Of a stretch of DNA of 64,000 bases, positions 56,001 through 63,834 are shown one piece after another (the first letter of the stretch is position 1; each line of letters starts with the position of its first letter). The notes beneath the pieces were generated by a model. The model was not told the DNA's origin. It saw nothing but the letters and a program-made list of their open reading frames with translations, and did not search any database. The DNA is from CAZSBB01 sp964605235 (GTDB lineage: Bacteria > Planctomycetota > Phycisphaerae > Phycisphaerales > Phycisphaeraceae). Made by a program: the position numbers and the translations under genes. The stretch is from positions 1-64,000 of the forward strand of contig CAZSBB010000022.1 of NCBI GenBank assembly GCA_964605235.1. The letters are read 5' to 3'.

Positions 56001-59000
56001 GTGGTTTACCCCGGCCGGCGCTGCGGTGACGATTCCCACCGCAGTCCTCGACCAGCCGGGCCAATGGACCCTGCGCGTGCAGGAACAGCTCACCGGCCAA
56101 ACCGGCGCGGTGCCGGTCACGCTCGTTGCCGCTGACGAACCGCTGCTCCGGGTGCTGCCGGAGGTGCAGGTGATCCAGGCTGCGCACGTGCGCGCCTTTG
56201 CCCAGCGTGCCGGTGAAAAGCTGGTGATCGTGGAGGAGACGCAGCGCGACTTGCTGCCGGTGGCGCAGAAGCTGGTGGCGGACTTGCAGACGGCAGGCAT
56301 GGCGGCACGGTTGTGGATGCTGGGTCCCGCCGATTTCGATGAGCATCCGCTGCGGTGGGAATTGCAGCCCGAGGATGAGCAGCGGCTGCGGTGGATCGAG
56401 CAGGGCCGGGTCATTGGCTATCGCGTGGATCAGCGGGCGTACATCGACAAGCTCAAGCAGACGCACGTGCCGCAGCGCGGCGGATACAGCGCGATCGAGC
56501 CGCGCTACATGGTTGGGCAGGATTGCATTGTGCTGGGCGATGGCGAGCTGGCGACGAGTCTGGCGGCGGTGTCGAGTTGGGGGATGACGCCCAACGTGCC
56601 GGGGCGCGGGCAGGGGCGCGTGCTGGTGACGTTCAGCCCGTTCATGGCGGACCGCATGGCGGTGGCGCTGCTGGCGCATGATGTGGAAGGGTTGACGAAG
56701 GCGGCGGCGGAGCTGGTTAAGCGTGTGGGGGAGGCGCGAGAAGGTGGGGAGGCGGAGACGGAGGCGGAGGCGCAAGCGTTGGTGGGGGCGTCTGCGGTGG
56801 GCGCGCGTGAGGGAGTGGGGTCTGTCACGCCGGTGGCGACGCCGCTGGCGGGTTGGTCGCCGATGCGCCTGGTGCGGGATTTACAGGTGAATGCCGCGGG
56901 GGCGGCGGCGGTGTTGCTGGACGACGGCGACACGTCGCGCGCGGTCCTGCTGGGGACGGCAGGGCAGGCGCCAACCGTGCTGCCCAGTGTGCAGCGGATC
57001 GTGCGACTCGATGAGCAGGGACGCTTATGGCATCTGCAGCGCGAGGTGACGGCACTGCATCCGGGCTGGGGTATTGCGACGGAGGGGAAATTCACGCTGT
57101 ATCGCTACAGTCCTGATCGCCGGGAGACTGCGGCCTTGCCGGCGTATGACGGCAGTCTGCAGTTGCCTCCGGGGTCTGACGCAGGCTTTGCGGTGACGCC
57201 TGATGGCGCGACGGCGCTGCTGTCCCGTCCTGGCCTGCGGCTGTGGGGGAAGGCGGGCGAAACGGATTGGCGGATGGACCATGATGCCGCGTATGTGCGC
57301 CAGCGTTTCGCACTGCTGTATCCACGCATGACGGTGTCGGCGGCATTCTCACCTGACGGGCGGTTTGTGGTCAGCACGCTGGACACGCGCCCGCCGCTGA
57401 CTTCGATGATCGGCCCGCTGCCGCACCCGGCATTCGTCGCCACGACGATGCTCGACCTGCACACCGGCGAGCGCCGGTGGACGCTGAGCGACCCAGGCAG
57501 CGCAGGCGCCGGCGAAAGCTCGGCATTCGCGGCCCATCAGGGTTTCATTGCCGTGGCGCAGCAGGGCCGACGCACAGCGCTGCTGGATTATCTGGGCCAC
57601 GCGCTGTTGCTCGATGACGCCGGGTGCGTGCTGGTGCGCCAACCACTGAGCGCGCATGATCCACAGGCGACCAATCGGCTGGGGCCGGTCGATGGCGTGG
57701 GGGCAGCCATCAGCGCCGATGGGCAGGTGGCCGCCTTTGCGGTGCGCGGGAAAATGGCCGTGGTGCATGACGTGACCGTGCAGGTGATGTCGATGTCCAC
57801 GGTGACCGGCATTGCGGTGCTGGCGGATGGCAGTGGGGTGGTGGCGGGACTGGATGACGGCCGGGTCAGGTGCTGGACGCCGACCGGGGTGGAACGCTGG
57901 ACCACCAGCCTGGGCGGCGCGGGCGTGCGGGTGGCGGCGCCGGCGGGTGGCGGGGTGGTGGCAGCCAATGGCGATGGGGTGGTGTTCTGGCTGAGCGACG
58001 CCGGCGTGATCACTGGGCAGGTTGACGCACGATCAGCCCCGGCCGCGCCGGCTGGTGATCAGCCGTCGAGGGTGACGCTGACGCCGCCGGTGGATTATGA
58101 CCCGCCCAGCACGGTGGCTTTGGCGCAGCGGTGGTTGCACGCGCAGCCGGCCGCTCAGTGGGAAGGAACTGGCGCTGTGCAGGACATGGCCGGGCAGCGC
58201 TTTCACGCGGTGCAGGAGCCGTTGGAGCTGACCGCCTCGGCAGGCGGCGAGCATTTCGTGCGGCTGGTATATCGTCGTCCAGTCGACAATCAGGAGCTGC
58301 GCATCATCACGCAGGATGAGGCGGGCACGCGGACATTTGTGCTGGACCTGCCCACGCCGGCGTACCGGGAAGTGTGTCTGCCGTTGCGGGGGAAGACGGT
58401 GCGGGTGCGCCTGGAGAGCACAGGTCCGGTGTGGGTGAATGCGTTTTCGTTGTGGCGATTCCGCTGGCCGGGGCCGAATGTGGCGTATGTGCAGCCGGCG
58501 GGGAAGTCCGGGGGAGCCGGGGGGGCCGGGGGAGCGGAGTTAACCTCCGGGGGCGGGGGCGGCGATGATCTGCTGGCGGAACTGGCGTTGGAGGAGGACA
58601 CTGTCAAGCCCGGGGTGCTCAAGGACTGCAAGGTGTACTGGCCAAACACGGACCCGGACACGGTGCGCGGGCAATTCCTGCCCTCGGCGGCAAACCCGCT
58701 GCGCATGGTCAATGGTCAGCGGTGGGAGTTGGGGCAGCTCAAGCCCTGGACGCAGGCGGCGCGGCATCGTCCGGCGTGGGGCGGCAGCTTCACGGTGGAC
58801 TTCGGCAAGCCGGTGAGACTGGGGCTGGTGGCGACGTATGACTGGACCACCCAGCAGAGCCAGATCGCGCGCACGCTGGCGGTGTTCAGCGGAGCGCTGC
58901 AGGATCGGCGGGACGATCCGCCGGTGCTGACAGCGGTGGTGGGGAATGATCAGTTCTGGCGGCTGCTGGAGCTGGAACCCTCCACGCCGGTGCGGGTGCT

Positions 59001-59070
59001 GGGGGTGCATGCGTTCGTGTCGGACACGGAGCCGGAGGGGCTGAGCGAAGTGGAAGCGTATCAGCGGTAA
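52999..59070 (+). CDS. Giant secreted multidomain glycosidase-like protein 2
   Basis: 2023 residues, translationally coupled to giant protein 1. Signal peptide about 1-27. Parts by eye: N-terminal beta region (30-260); beta-sandwich (265-355) aligning with the start of protein 1; (beta/alpha)8-like domain (360-715, SFFVHTMSCCTDAW to GGGVPMQANAGPHELA); amidotransferase-like domain (720-830); C-terminal module of protein 1 repeated at about 1050-1240 (DCIVLGDGELATSLAAV); Glu/Ala low-complexity insert (1250-1275); PQQ/WD40-like propeller (about 1290-1680); beta-sandwich (1700-1815); glycine-rich linker (1834-1857); discoidin/F5/8-like terminal domain (1865-2023). The function is unknown; polysaccharide binding and cleavage at the cell surface is the likeliest role. 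Confidence 0.72.
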   Translation: MINVCLRPPLLLLALSWLALANPAAAADPELDLDTVLSAVAPELTAGTLVRLVRFDMPDQSLDDEIYWRTYRGQTTASVAPVRFMLGQRAVIAPLTQQNPETEQLVTTYPTHGRLNAGHGEHRLEPGAIALHLTDGQWSSAHPAVRIVGDEIHIRCAPVRLLVVDQQGLAQPADLAFSTDRLPLLRQPGRFRQLTMWLPVGARYRSTLGDFTLDGAGQLTADAATLAPGVQVQERELRQQITARTTAADPLHFTHPAPALHLLTHLQRRVYAESEALPLTLLAPRGFAGGAVTVQVRSGDEPPRALGQVEMPQVEQVAFDARLLEIPAGTLGPGTYALTAVGAGMSSAPWAVTIVPWRARSSFFVHTMSCCTDAWPTDDEGLRLLHEAGLEMLTATAHRSLLDVQMATLDAAAARAHPDQPAECFMHRAPNDQLLERLLAHQLRLIDLTVARAANFYNEGLSYHHSYAPSVARMLRRLQVFTQQTGDYPSFLGVNYNWFPHWQGYIEGGVATDAHLPRRNAALAVKLAELGVPDFTQQDRQAYRKLLAADPPAERADLLAQQERALARWTAEYQQSFGVHNQRYNAAVRAVRPGTVTVLYENAGHDGAKRPDQLFADMAAACYESYTDHGDWPMSAGYTTDWARAFAPQQPTWLTTCWGTSAEGKARSLLHALGRGLQGGGVPMQANAGPHELARRGRLLRFVSQFGAIATHSRPDRRVAILLTEAKMALQPHGMYDAHAAYVYLTRLGFPPVLIPEQRLHEPGILAGVELLVLPNLNHPLRDPTHAALDHFAGRKLALGKPYDALAKVRVLDLPLLNIWAEPGFKPTAHAWLWQQFNDVWRAPLAAALADFQLEPNAALDPELGYALTLEARSGDAVRYVVVLADSVGAHSNDFTPRQAVPLTLAGVGWRVRDLVKQVDLPGEVVDGRTRVQVQLLTEPATVLALLRDRPARLRIGAVETVRAGEPMSVAATVLGATGPALGPIPVQVQWLDPAGVLRGQWFTPAGAAVTIPTAVLDQPGQWTLRVQEQLTGQTGAVPVTLVAADEPLLRVLPEVQVIQAAHVRAFAQRAGEKLVIVEETQRDLLPVAQKLVADLQTAGMAARLWMLGPADFDEHPLRWELQPEDEQRLRWIEQGRVIGYRVDQRAYIDKLKQTHVPQRGGYSAIEPRYMVGQDCIVLGDGELATSLAAVSSWGMTPNVPGRGQGRVLVTFSPFMADRMAVALLAHDVEGLTKAAAELVKRVGEAREGGEAETEAEAQALVGASAVGAREGVGSVTPVATPLAGWSPMRLVRDLQVNAAGAAAVLLDDGDTSRAVLLGTAGQAPTVLPSVQRIVRLDEQGRLWHLQREVTALHPGWGIATEGKFTLYRYSPDRRETAALPAYDGSLQLPPGSDAGFAVTPDGATALLSRPGLRLWGKAGETDWRMDHDAAYVRQRFALLYPRMTVSAAFSPDGRFVVSTLDTRPPLTSMIGPLPHPAFVATTMLDLHTGERRWTLSDPGSAGAGESSAFAAHQGFIAVAQQGRRTALLDYLGHALLLDDAGCVLVRQPLSAHDPQATNRLGPVDGVGAAISADGQVAAFAVRGKMAVVHDVTVQVMSMSTVTGIAVLADGSGVVAGLDDGRVRCWTPTGVERWTTSLGGAGVRVAAPAGGGVVAANGDGVVFWLSDAGVITGQVDARSAPAAPAGDQPSRVTLTPPVDYDPPSTVALAQRWLHAQPAAQWEGTGAVQDMAGQRFHAVQEPLELTASAGGEHFVRLVYRRPVDNQELRIITQDEAGTRTFVLDLPTPAYREVCLPLRGKTVRVRLESTGPVWVNAFSLWRFRWPGPNVAYVQPAGKSGGAGGAGGAELTSGGGGGDDLLAELALEEDTVKPGVLKDCKVYWPNTDPDTVRGQFLPSAANPLRMVNGQRWELGQLKPWTQAARHRPAWGGSFTVDFGKPVRLGLVATYDWTTQQSQIARTLAVFSGALQDRRDDPPVLTAVVGNDQFWRLLELEPSTPVRVLGVHAFVSDTEPEGLSEVEAYQR
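56764..56779 (+). repeat. Dispersed repeat, copy 3 (inside giant gene 2)
   Basis: GCGGAGGCGCAAGCGT is identical in reverse orientation to 6642-6657. Surrounding bases are GAG/GCG-rich and encode EGGEAETEAEAQALVGA, unlike the rest of the protein. Confidence 0.5.
58507..58564. repeat. 9-bp G-tract minisatellite in coding sequence
   Basis: Units of GGGGG plus four bases (GGGGGAGCC type) followed after 15 bp by TCCGGGGGCGGGGGCGGC. They encode GKSGGAGGAGGA...SGGGGG, a linker before the terminal domain of giant protein 2. Confidence 0.8.
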
Positions 59071-59126
59071 TGCGGCAGCAGCGGTGCGCGCGGCTCAGGC
59101 AGTGGTCATGTGGATGGGGTCTGCGT

Positions 59127-59948
59127 TCACTCCGCCAGCGGTTCGCCGGTGAACACGCCGATGAGTTCCCGGCGGGAGGTGACGCCGAGTTTGCGGTAGA
59201 TGTTTTTGACGTGCACATGGACGGTGTGCGGCGAGCGATGGATGCGCTGGGCGACCTCGCGTTCGGTGATGCCGGATTGGAGGTAGTGGAGGATGCGGCG
59301 TTCGGTGGGGGTCAGGCGGGCGAGCAGTTCATTGGGCGCCTGGGCGGGCGCGGGCGCGGTGTTCGCGCTGGAATCGGTGAGCACCGCCGAGGCCCGCCGG
59401 GTTTCCTGTTCGAGACTGCTGCGCAGCAGGTTGCTCAACGCCGGGCGCAGGCGGTCGAGCGCCTGCACATGGCTGTCGGCGTAAGCGCGTTGCCGACTGC
59501 AGCGCAGCAGCGTGAGCATCGCCCAGGCGTCGTTGTGGATGGGGAAGGTGGCGCAGAGCACATCGACGACCGGAGCGAAAGCTTCGACGGGTTGAAAGAG
59601 ACGCATCTGCGACCAGGTCAGTTCATCGAGCGCCTGCCGCGGGCGGACGGCGCGGTCATCCCATTTGCGTTGCTGGAAGAGGGTGAAGACGGATTCGGGA
59701 TCCAGCGGCCAATCCTGCAGGGTGCGCCAGGCGCCGGGGGGCAGATCGACACCGTGAGCGCTGACGCACGCCAGCGGCACACTCGACTGCACGCCGAAGA
59801 TTCGGCCGGCCGCCAGCCGCGCATCCAATGCGGCGGCGGTCACATGCAGCGCGTGGACAAGCCCACCGTAAAGGGGCGAGCCCAACTGTGAGTAAACGGT
59901 CAATTCGTCAGTGATCACGGCACACTTAACCCGTAATGTTGTCTGCAA
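59127..59948 (-). CDS. LuxR-type HTH transcriptional regulator
   Basis: 273 residues from a TTG at 59948 with GGAG 5 nt upstream (a GTG at 59918 is the alternative). The C-terminal LuxR/NarL helix-turn-helix is complete: LLARLTPTERRILHYLQSGITEREVAQRIHRSPHTVHVHVKNIYRKLGVTSRREL (about 208-263). The N-terminal 200 residues are helical, with no receiver-domain Asp motif or autoinducer-binding signature that I recognise, so this is not an obvious response regulator. It is convergent with the giant genes and divergent from fliD. Confidence 0.85.
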   Translation of the reverse strand: MQTTLRVKCAVITDELTVYSQLGSPLYGGLVHALHVTAAALDARLAAGRIFGVQSSVPLACVSAHGVDLPPGAWRTLQDWPLDPESVFTLFQQRKWDDRAVRPRQALDELTWSQMRLFQPVEAFAPVVDVLCATFPIHNDAWAMLTLLRCSRQRAYADSHVQALDRLRPALSNLLRSSLEQETRRASAVLTDSSANTAPAPAQAPNELLARLTPTERRILHYLQSGITEREVAQRIHRSPHTVHVHVKNIYRKLGVTSRRELIGVFTGEPLAE

Positions 59949-60393
59949 TCATGCTCCGAGCTTCAAAGTCCCCTGTCCCGGGTCATTCGGAGCGATCCAG
60001 AGAATATATGTATCGGGTCAGAATGATTGCAAGCCTGAACTATTTAACGGGTTATGACGAACTTGCTACCCGTCAGCAGGGTAGGTGAACCTGCCGGTGA
60101 GCTGTTTAATTCTGTCTAACTGATTTTATTTTCAGGTGTTATCCCGTAGCTGAATTGATCGTGCAGAGACGAGGCGGCGCGGGTTTACCTTAAATCCGTC
60201 TTGCAGAAATGGTTCTGAACGCCTGGCTGGGAGTCGAAATTACCCTGTTGCTGCGCGACGCGCCGCTTGTGAACTGTGATCCCGGATCCGCTGCGGCGTG
60301 AGGGCTGGAAGCTCAAGTGACTGCTTCCATCGCGTCGATAAACCCTCCGGAGGCGCTGCGCGCCGTCCGTTTCCCCCGCCTGGAATGTGAACC
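59949..60393. other. Intergenic region between LuxR-type gene and fliD
   Basis: 445 bp, less GC-rich than its surroundings, without a supported gene. It holds recurring CGGGT/ACCCG motifs: TTAACCCGTAA at 59926-59936 just inside the LuxR gene start, TATCGGGTCA near 60011, TTAACGGGTTA at 60044-60054, and a hairpin CTACCC-7 nt-GGGTAG near 60067-60085. These could be binding sites for the LuxR-type protein. No sigma-28 or sigma-54 promoter for fliD was recognised. Confidence 0.4.
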
Positions 60394-63300
60394 ATGGGAC
60401 AGATCACCAGCGGTGTCGGCTTGATCAGCGGTATTGATACCGCCTCGCTGATCGACCAGCTCATGGCGATCGAAGCGCGCCCCAAAACGCTCGTCCAGCA
60501 GCGCTCGGCGGTGCTGACCGCCCAGCAGGTTGCCTTTCAGGAAATCAGCGCCAAGCTCCTGACCCTCAAGCTTTCCACCGACAGCCTGGCGACCCGCACC
60601 ACCTTCAATACCAACACCGCCACCAGTTCCAACGAGGATGTGCTGGGCGTCTCGGCGGGCAGCAGCGCGGTGCCGGGCACCTACGACTTTGTCGTCTCCC
60701 GGCTGATCACCACGCAGCAACTCGTCACCGGCGGCTTCGCCGACCGCGACGCCACCGCCATCGCGCCCAGCGGCGGCACCCTCACCTTTGAAGCCGGCGA
60801 CGGCAAGCTGACCAACGACGTTCGCCTCAGTCGCCTCAACGGCGGCGAGGGCGTCAACCGCGGCAAGATTCGCATCACCGACCGCTCCGGCGCCAGTGAG
60901 ATCATTGACCTCTCCACCGCTCTGACGCTCGATGATGTCATCACCAAAATCAACAACGCCAGCAACGTCAGCGTGCAGGCTTCGCTCGATGGCGATCGAC
61001 TCCAGCTCACGGACCTGACCGGCTCCACCGCCGCGTCGCTGACGGTCGCCAACATCGGCTCGACCGCCACCGCCACCGGCTTGGGACTCGTCGGCACTGC
61101 GGCGGGCAGCACCCTCACCGGCAGCGTCATCAACACCATCGGCGAAGACACGCTGCTGGACGATCTGAATGACGGCAACGGCGTCCGCTTCGCCTCCGGC
61201 GTCGCCGACGTGCGCGTCACCCTGCGCGACGGCTCCACCGTGGATGTCAACCTGTCCGACAGCAGCACGCTTGGTGAGGTCATCGACAAGTTCAATGACG
61301 CCCTGGGCGCCAATGCCACGGTCGCCATCAATGACGCCGGCAACGGGATCAAGATCACCGACCACACCGCCGGCGTCACCACCAGCGCCGTCACCGCGCT
61401 CAACAGCTCCAACGCCGCCCGCGACCTGGGCCTGCTGGTGGGCGACTACGACAGCGACGGCGTCATCCAGGGCCAGCGGGTCATCGCCAATCTGGGCAGC
61501 AAACTGCTCAAGAGCCTCAATGGCGGTTCGGGTGTTTCCCAGAGTTTCGCTTTGGCGGATCCGATCTTGACCGGTTCCACCCTGTTGTCGAGTTTGTTCA
61601 ATGGGGCTGGCACCGGCACCAACGGCTCGCCGCTTGCCGCCGACCTGCGCCTCAAGCCGCGCAACACCGCCACCATCACCAATGTGGAAGTCGATGACCT
61701 GACCACGGTGCAGGACTTCCTCGACCGCATCAACACCACCTTTGCCGGCAAGATCACCGCGACCATCGAAGACAACAGCATCCGCCTGACCGACATCACC
61801 GGCGGCACCGGCAACTTCGGCGTGTTCAACAACGGCTCGACGAGCACCTTCGCCAGCACGCTGGGCATCGCCATCAACACCACGGTCAGCACCGTGCTCA
61901 GCTATGACCTGGAGCCCACCCGCCTGCCCACGCAGGACTACGGCCCGGGCCAGATCAGCGTCACCAACTCCGCGGGCGTCGCCACGGAAATCGACCTCAC
62001 TGCCGCCCAGAGCGTCGATGACGTGATCAAGCTCATCAATGATGCCGGCGCCGGCGTCACCGTCGCCCTCAACCGCACCGGCAACGGGCTGACCGTCACC
62101 GACACCGCCGGCGGCGCGGGCGATCTGATCATCGCCGACGTGGGCGGTTCCATCGCCAGCGAACTGAACCTCGCGGGCACGCACAGCACCGGCGTCGCCA
62201 GTTCGGGCAACCTGCAGGTCCAGTACCTCAGTGAGGCCACCCGCATCGAAGCCATGCACGGCGGCAAAGGCATCACCCGCGGCAAGTTCACCATCACCGA
62301 CTCCAACGGCGCCAAGGCCATTGTCGATCTGACGCAGGGCAATGAAATCACCCTTGCCGACGTCATCAGTGAAATCAACAGCCGCGGCATTGCGGTCACC
62401 GCGCGGATCAACGACACCGGCGACGGCCTGCTGCTCGAAGACACCGGCAGCGGCGCCGTCGCGCTCACCGTCGCCGAGTCCGGCTCCACCACCGCCAAAG
62501 ACCTGGGCATCCTCGGCGCCGCCGACAGCCCCGGCGCGGATCTCGACGGCTCGTTCGAACGCACCATCACCGTTGACGCCGCCGACACGCTTGATGATCT
62601 GGTCGACAAAATCAACGACGCCGGCGTGAATGTGAAAGCCACCATCATCAACGACGGCACCGCCAGCAAGCCTTATCGTTTGAGTCTGCTGGCGGCCAAG
62701 GAAGGCAAGTCCGGCGCGTTCGTCTTCGACGATGGCGGCCTGAACTTCAATGCCGTGCAACTGGTGGAAGCCAAGAATGCCGTGCTGTTCTATGGTTCAA
62801 CCGATCCCGCCCAGGGCATCGCCATTGAATCCGCCAGCACCCAGTTGGAAAACGTCGTCTCCGGCGCCACCATCAGCCTCAAGAACGCCAGCACCAGCCC
62901 CGTCCGCGTGACCATCAGCCGCAACAATCAGGCGGTGGCGGATGAGATCAGTGATTTTGTCACCAAGTTCAATGCGGTGGTCTCCGCCCTGGACAAATAC
63001 GACAAATACGATGCGGAAACCGAGGAGCGCGGCCTGCTGCTGGGCGACAGCACCGTCAGCCGCGTGCGCAACTCGCTCTTCTCCCTGCTGTCCCGGCGCA
63101 ACACCGATGTGTCCGGGCAGTACAACGCGCTCTCGCAAGTGGGCCTGACCGTCGGCAGCGGCGCCTCGGTGCAGTTCGATCAAGCCAAGCTGCTGACCGC
63201 CCTGGAAAACGACCGCGATGCCGTGATCCAGCTCTTTACCCTCAAAACCACCGAGACCGACGACGAAACCAACGAGACCACCATCCTCACCAGCGGTTTC

Positions 63301-63552
63301 GGCGTGGACTTCCAGGAGCTGATCAAGGGCCTGACCGATTCCCAGTTCGGCGCCGTGCAGACCCGCATTGATTCGATCGACAATCAACTCCAGCTCAACA
63401 CCAAGCGCATCGAAGATATCGACACTCAGTTGGCGTCCAAACGCGCCCGCCTGGAAGCGCAGTTCCTGGCGATGGAGCAGGCCCTGGCGCAGATGCAGAA
63501 GCAGAGCAGCGCCCTGACCCAACTGGCGGCGATCGGCAGCTCCACCGGCTAA
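60394..63552 (+). CDS. fliD: Flagellar filament-capping protein FliD, enlarged
   Basis: 1052 residues, roughly twice the common FliD length. FliD N-terminal domain at about 8-110 (GLISGIDTASLIDQLMAIEARP) and C-terminal domain at about 795-1040 (FVTKFNAVVSALDKYDKYDAETEERGLLLGDSTVSRVRNSL, then a coiled-coil tail). Between them are six repeats of a flagellin-hook-IN-like unit (T-x-D-S/R-x-G ... LDDVITKINNA ... DRLQLTD) at about 148-210, 253-325, 415-472, 516-573, 618-686 and 719-768. FliD caps the filament tip and folds flagellin outside the cell. No other flagellar gene is in the window. Confidence 0.9.
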   Translation: MGQITSGVGLISGIDTASLIDQLMAIEARPKTLVQQRSAVLTAQQVAFQEISAKLLTLKLSTDSLATRTTFNTNTATSSNEDVLGVSAGSSAVPGTYDFVVSRLITTQQLVTGGFADRDATAIAPSGGTLTFEAGDGKLTNDVRLSRLNGGEGVNRGKIRITDRSGASEIIDLSTALTLDDVITKINNASNVSVQASLDGDRLQLTDLTGSTAASLTVANIGSTATATGLGLVGTAAGSTLTGSVINTIGEDTLLDDLNDGNGVRFASGVADVRVTLRDGSTVDVNLSDSSTLGEVIDKFNDALGANATVAINDAGNGIKITDHTAGVTTSAVTALNSSNAARDLGLLVGDYDSDGVIQGQRVIANLGSKLLKSLNGGSGVSQSFALADPILTGSTLLSSLFNGAGTGTNGSPLAADLRLKPRNTATITNVEVDDLTTVQDFLDRINTTFAGKITATIEDNSIRLTDITGGTGNFGVFNNGSTSTFASTLGIAINTTVSTVLSYDLEPTRLPTQDYGPGQISVTNSAGVATEIDLTAAQSVDDVIKLINDAGAGVTVALNRTGNGLTVTDTAGGAGDLIIADVGGSIASELNLAGTHSTGVASSGNLQVQYLSEATRIEAMHGGKGITRGKFTITDSNGAKAIVDLTQGNEITLADVISEINSRGIAVTARINDTGDGLLLEDTGSGAVALTVAESGSTTAKDLGILGAADSPGADLDGSFERTITVDAADTLDDLVDKINDAGVNVKATIINDGTASKPYRLSLLAAKEGKSGAFVFDDGGLNFNAVQLVEAKNAVLFYGSTDPAQGIAIESASTQLENVVSGATISLKNASTSPVRVTISRNNQAVADEISDFVTKFNAVVSALDKYDKYDAETEERGLLLGDSTVSRVRNSLFSLLSRRNTDVSGQYNALSQVGLTVGSGASVQFDQAKLLTALENDRDAVIQLFTLKTTETDDETNETTILTSGFGVDFQELIKGLTDSQFGAVQTRIDSIDNQLQLNTKRIEDIDTQLASKRARLEAQFLAMEQALAQMQKQSSALTQLAAIGSSTG

Positions 63553-63765
63553 GCGCGCAGCTTCCCGCTCTTACAAGCGACAACACCACAACCATCTTCA
63601 GGCGGCACGCCGGCGGCTTTTCCTGTGGCGTGGTGGTGACTCACAGGTCTACCCCTCAGCCTGACGTTCAGCCGCACCGCCGGCGTCGGGCAGCAGCAGG
63701 CGTTCCGCAGGGGGCCGCGGGGGATGGCAGGACGAAAGATTGGACTAAAAATCAGCAGACAGGGG

Positions 63766-63793
63766 TTGACACGTGTCGATGGGTGGATATATT
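63766..63793 (+). promoter_or_regulatory. Promoter of the right-edge LacI-type gene
   Basis: Perfect -35 TTGACA (63766-63771), 16-bp spacer, -10 TATATT (63788-63793), the strongest sigma-70-like promoter in the window. Confidence 0.7.
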
Positions 63794-63812
63794 AACGTTC
63801 ATATTAACGTTC
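63768..63812. promoter_or_regulatory. Candidate LacI-type operators overlapping the promoter
   Basis: A perfect palindrome GACACGTGTC (63768-63777) overlaps the -35, and the 12-mer ATATTAACGTTC is repeated exactly in tandem at 63789-63800 and 63801-63812, covering the -10 and the start point. Each 12-mer contains the palindrome AACGTT. Confidence 0.55.
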
Positions 63813-63834
63813 CCATCCGCCGCCGAGCCTTACC

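Noticed and set aside
54466..56775. 769-codon minus-strand frame opposite giant gene 2
   Set aside because: A His/Arg/Gln/Leu-rich shadow frame of the 2023-codon gene, with no motif.
60060..60393. c-di-GMP riboswitch upstream of fliD
   Set aside because: There is a hairpin and a long leader, but the conserved GEMM core could not be recognised.
60313..62760. 815-codon minus-strand frame opposite fliD
   Set aside because: FliD has clear N- and C-terminal domains and internal repeats. The opposite frame only mirrors the repeat periodicity.
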